In this document: positions 19,698 to 21,788 of the stretch, in pieces
Numbering within the stretch: position 1 is the stretch's first letter
Layout: the number at the start of each line of letters is the position of its first letter
Notes under the pieces: generated by a model
What the model was told of the DNA's origin: nothing
What the model saw: only the letters and a program-made list of their open reading frames with translations
The model's database searches: none
Position numbers and translations under genes: made by a program
Virus record (IMG/VR): IMGVR_UViG_3300021197_000909
Location: 1-21,788 of that record
Direction: 5' to 3' (one strand)
Length of the DNA: 21,788 nucleotides
Origin: a virus

Positions 19698-20328
19698 CTA
19701 CTGTTCTAGATTGATCTTGAGCAATCGAATCTGATAACGCATCTGCAAATCTACTTACTGCAACATCTGTAGCAGTTCCACCGTCTTCACCTCTTTCAGC
19801 CAAAGCTAAAGAATACGTACCTAATACAATTAAATTCTCAGGTACTTTTATTGTATCTGCTGCCAGAGTTTTATCTGCTTCGGGTTGAACAGCGTGAACT
19901 TTAATGGTGTATGTTGCAGCCGGAATAGGCCAAAAAGAAATATCGTTATCGTTTAATCTAAAATAAGAAGGTACTCCTGTTTGAGTAGTTCCTATAAGAC
20001 TAAGGTTATAAAAATCTGAATCACTTATTTGAGTAAGCTGTGCATCATTAGTTGTATCAATAACTTGTAGCACTCTAGACCTGTTATTTAAATTAGACAT
20101 GTTATAAGATTCTGTAGAGGCTGAAGTAGTAACTGTTTCTAATGTCCTTAAAATACCCCAGTTCCAAGCATCCTCTACTAAGTCTTTAGTTTCGTTTACT
20201 AATTCTCCAATAAGTTTTTGATAATCATCCACACTAGAAGCTGATGTTAAAACTCCTGTCCAATCAGCATCTATAGTGTCCTCTCGTAATCTTCTTAACA
20301 CCTTATCAATTACTGTTCTATAACTCAT
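19672..20328 (-). CDS. Head-tail adaptor / tail tubular protein A-like (218 aa)
   Basis: The N-terminus 'YRTVIDKVLRRLREDTI' and 'KLIGELVNETKDLVEDAWN' is the pattern of the helical part of T7 gp11-like adaptors. A strand-rich part (SFWPIPAATYTIKVHAV) and a C-terminal helix (VSRFADALSDSIAQDQS) follow. It should form the ring between portal and nozzle. The start ATG 20328 lies immediately after the lysozyme stop, so the lysis gene and tail genes are on one transcript. The nozzle gene overlaps its end. Confidence 0.85.
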   Translation of the reverse strand: MSYRTVIDKVLRRLREDTIDADWTGVLTSASSVDDYQKLIGELVNETKDLVEDAWNWGILRTLETVTTSASTESYNMSNLNNRSRVLQVIDTTNDAQLTQISDSDFYNLSLIGTTQTGVPSYFRLNDNDISFWPIPAATYTIKVHAVQPEADKTLAADTIKVPENLIVLGTYSLALAERGEDGGTATDVAVSRFADALSDSIAQDQSRTVDETTWYAS

Positions 20329-20778
20329 TTAGTCATCCTCGCTTAAGAATAATTCTCGTTCCGCTTCTCTTCTCCTTAGAAGACCAGCTATAACTCTTTT
20401 TCTAGCGTACTTCCATTTTAAAAACTCATCAGCACAACCTTGATAATTTTCACGGTTAAGCTTCATTCTTGCTGTAGATCGTTGGAAAGCTCCTGTGCCT
20501 ACATTGTATGAGAAGCTACACAAAGCTCCATATTGGTTTTCCGTTAAAGGTACGTTAACTAAACGTGCTACTCTGTCTTCAGTGGACTTAAGATGATTTT
20601 CCATCAATACAGTAGCTTCTTCTTTTGTAATGTCTCTGTGGTCCTTTGTAATACGTTTGTGATCAAATCCATATATAGAACCAAAACCTATTGTCCAAAT
20701 ACCTGCTACATCTTTGTAGGTCTTGGAAGAAAAACCTTCAAAGTCTTTTATTAAGTCAAGACTTCTTTCGTTAATCAT
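20329..20778 (-). CDS. Endolysin, GH24 lysozyme
   Basis: 149 aa; it cuts the peptidoglycan glycan strand at lysis. The T4-lysozyme-type catalytic triad has the exact family spacing: Glu14 (DFEGF), Asp23 eight residues later (YKDVAG) and Thr29 five later (WTIGFG). 'LTENQYGALCSFSYNVGTGAF' (cut here) and the closing 'GLLRRREAERELFL' are the usual C-terminal family motifs. There is no N-terminal signal-anchor, so release should depend on the holin encoded just before it, whose gene overlaps this one by 4 bases. Confidence 0.95.
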   Translation of the reverse strand: MINERSLDLIKDFEGFSSKTYKDVAGIWTIGFGSIYGFDHKRITKDHRDITKEEATVLMENHLKSTEDRVARLVNVPLTENQYGALCSFSYNVGTGAFQRSTARMKLNRENYQGCADEFLKWKYARKRVIAGLLRRREAERELFLSEDD

Positions 20779-21209
20779 TTAGTCCACTTAGATACTAAAC
20801 GTTGACCAAACCAAAACGAAACTATTACAGAAAATATACCAGAGATTTCTGTGGACCAAAGTAGTTTAAACAGTTCGACACTAATCATGTCAAATGCTGA
20901 TAGTATTGTTAACAAAACAAACTCAAAGAAAAAGAAATATGTAATCAAAGGTCTTACCGTAGCAGATAGGTTTACTACCCACTGGCTTGATCTTTTACTA
21001 TCTGCTTGGGAACTCTTTTGTACCTGTACGTTTAACTCACCTGTGCTTTGTACAATAGCTTCGTCTAACCTATCTTGAGATTGTTGAGCCATAATCTTAA
21101 GCTCATGCTCTTTATCCCTAGCATCTTGTTTCTGATCCATAAATGTTTTAAATATAGAGGGTCCCGTAGAAGTAACAAACCCTAATAAACTACCAAGTAA
21201 TGTAATCAT
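20775..21209 (-). CDS. Holin, 3-TM GTA-type
   Basis: 144 aa. The first apolar segment is at about 3-22 (TLLGSLLGFVTSTGPSIF), then a charged helix (about 25-60) with Asp/Lys/Glu/Gln. Two more membrane helices lie at about 84-105 (VRPLITYFFFFEFVLLTILS) and 120-138 (ISGIFSVIVSFWFGQRL). This plan, with 'SVRPLITYxF' before the second helix and 'WFGxR' near the end, is the family of three-TM holins first noted in gene transfer agents. It is directly followed by lysozyme. It should make the membrane lesions that free the endolysin. Confidence 0.85.
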   Translation of the reverse strand: MITLLGSLLGFVTSTGPSIFKTFMDQKQDARDKEHELKIMAQQSQDRLDEAIVQSTGELNVQVQKSSQADSKRSSQWVVNLSATVRPLITYFFFFEFVLLTILSAFDMISVELFKLLWSTEISGIFSVIVSFWFGQRLVSKWTK

Positions 21210-21211
21210 GT

Positions 21212-21568
21212 TTAAACACTCTCTACTGGTGGATGTTTTCCGTTATGCATTTTTTCAAGTTTTGTTATACGATCACCATTAGTGTGAGCCATAACAAGTA
21301 TTTTCTCAAGTTCTCTATTGTTTTTCTCAAGTCTTTCTGGTGACATAATTGAAGAAAGAACGTGAGTTTTTTGTGCGTTAAGATCAATAGCGTTTTCTTG
21401 TCTATCTGTACGTTTATCTAAATCTCTTAATCTAGATTCATAATCAGATTTAATATCGTTTAGTTGTTCTATAACCGAAGCTAACTTCTGTTTCACTATG
21501 GTGGCTGCCGAGACAATACTAATCAGCATACCACCTACGGTTATTATCAACTTCGCATCTATTTCCAC
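21212..21568 (-). CDS. Single-TM coiled-coil protein, possible i-spanin or lysis accessory
   Basis: 118 aa. One transmembrane helix at about residues 7-25 (LIITVGGMLISIVSAATIV), then a coiled-coil-like charged region from about 28 to 105 (IEQLNDIKSDYESRLRDLDK; LEKNNRELEKILVMAH). The topology (N-terminal anchor, long helical domain) matches inner-membrane spanins. Its place two bases before holin and lysozyme supports a lysis role. No outer-membrane lipoprotein spanin (lipobox) gene was found overlapping it, which weakens the spanin call. Confidence 0.6.
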   Translation of the reverse strand: MEIDAKLIITVGGMLISIVSAATIVKQKLASVIEQLNDIKSDYESRLRDLDKRTDRQENAIDLNAQKTHVLSSIMSPERLEKNNRELEKILVMAHTNGDRITKLEKMHNGKHPPVESV

Positions 21569-21573
21569 TTTAT

Positions 21574-21788
21574 TTACTCAGGAGCAGGGTATTTTGTTTT
21601 AACTGCTTGACGCTTTACTTCGAGAGCATCTGCATCAGTTGCACGACCTTCTACCTCTTTCTCCCACAGAGCTACCATTAGCTCGTCTACACTAGGGTAT
21701 GCGTTTTGACGGTATGCTTTATAATTGTCTGCATAGAACTCATCGTATGTTGGAACACCGTCTGAGTTTTTACCGTCTTTGTCAGTTC
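21574..21788 (-). CDS. Partial gene at the window edge (C-terminal 71 residues)
   Basis: The minus strand is open from the window end to TAA at 21576-21574; the start lies outside. The visible part reads 'PTYDEFYADNYKAYRQ', 'AYPSVDELMVALWEKEVEGR' and ends 'RQAVKTKYPAPE'. The 'YPSxxELxxALWE ... RQAVKxKYP' pattern is like the C-terminus of small phage proteins found near tail fibre genes (XkdW-like, from memory). The partial frame stops 5 bases before the TM/coiled-coil gene, so both are on the same transcript. Confidence 0.7.
   Translation of the reverse strand, partial: TDKDGKNSDGVPTYDEFYADNYKAYRQNAYPSVDELMVALWEKEVEGRATDADALEVKRQAVKTKYPAPE

Noticed and set aside
1-21788. CRISPR arrays, tRNA genes, insertion sequences, integrase or repressor genes
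   Set aside because: None recognised on either strand; no spaced repeat arrays and no transposase or integrase motifs.

Overview
The window is an AT-rich stretch of a tailed-phage genome, dense in genes, most likely from a podovirus of a marine bacterium. It encodes a T7-like replication set: a gp2.5-like SSB, a primase-helicase, a family A DNA polymerase, a PD-(D/E)XK exonuclease and endonuclease I. A B12-dependent class II ribonucleotide reductase follows. A head-tail adaptor, a tail nozzle protein, internal virion-type proteins and a lysis cassette lie on the opposite strand. No RNA polymerase gene is present in the part seen. A T7-like replisome, a class II RNR and no visible phage RNA polymerase recall the roseophage SIO1/'cobavirus' type of phage. 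That placement is inference from gene content and remembered families, not from a database search.

Layout. Bases 1-2049 (+) hold early mini-genes, many with 1-8 base overlaps and several encoding CxxC zinc-ribbon microproteins. Bases 2067-7603 (+) carry SSB, a hairpin terminator, primase-helicase (TTG start), an HNH endonuclease wedged in with overlaps on both sides, DNA polymerase, exonuclease, a DUF1737-like protein and endonuclease I. Bases 7587-10573 (+) carry small proteins, a DUF3310 protein, the class II RNR, a zinc-finger microprotein and a three-TM protein. Near 10560-10670 the two transcription units converge. From 10560 to the right end everything is on the minus strand. Read in the direction of transcription (right to left) this is: a partial gene, a TM/coiled-coil protein, holin, GH24 lysozyme, adaptor, nozzle, 259-aa and 417-aa virion proteins, a 50-aa basic protein, 404-, 664- and 495-aa internal-virion-type proteins, and three small basic or zinc-ribbon proteins.

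How it works together. Seven sigma70-like promoters can be read on the plus strand, six of them inside the ends of upstream genes. This suggests the phage uses host RNA polymerase and re-initiates transcription along the early/replication module. RNR supplies dNTPs, exonuclease and endonuclease I probably break down host DNA and resolve branched phage DNA, and the polymerase, helicase and SSB form the replisome. SSB and helicase end in nearly the same acidic, Phe-terminated tail. The capsid, portal and terminase genes are not seen and probably lie beyond the right end.

No stretch over 300 bases lacks a gene. The longest gene-free gaps are 401-496 (promoter and repeats) and 10671-10758 (nothing recognised). 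No tRNA, rRNA, CRISPR array, IS element or attachment site was recognised.
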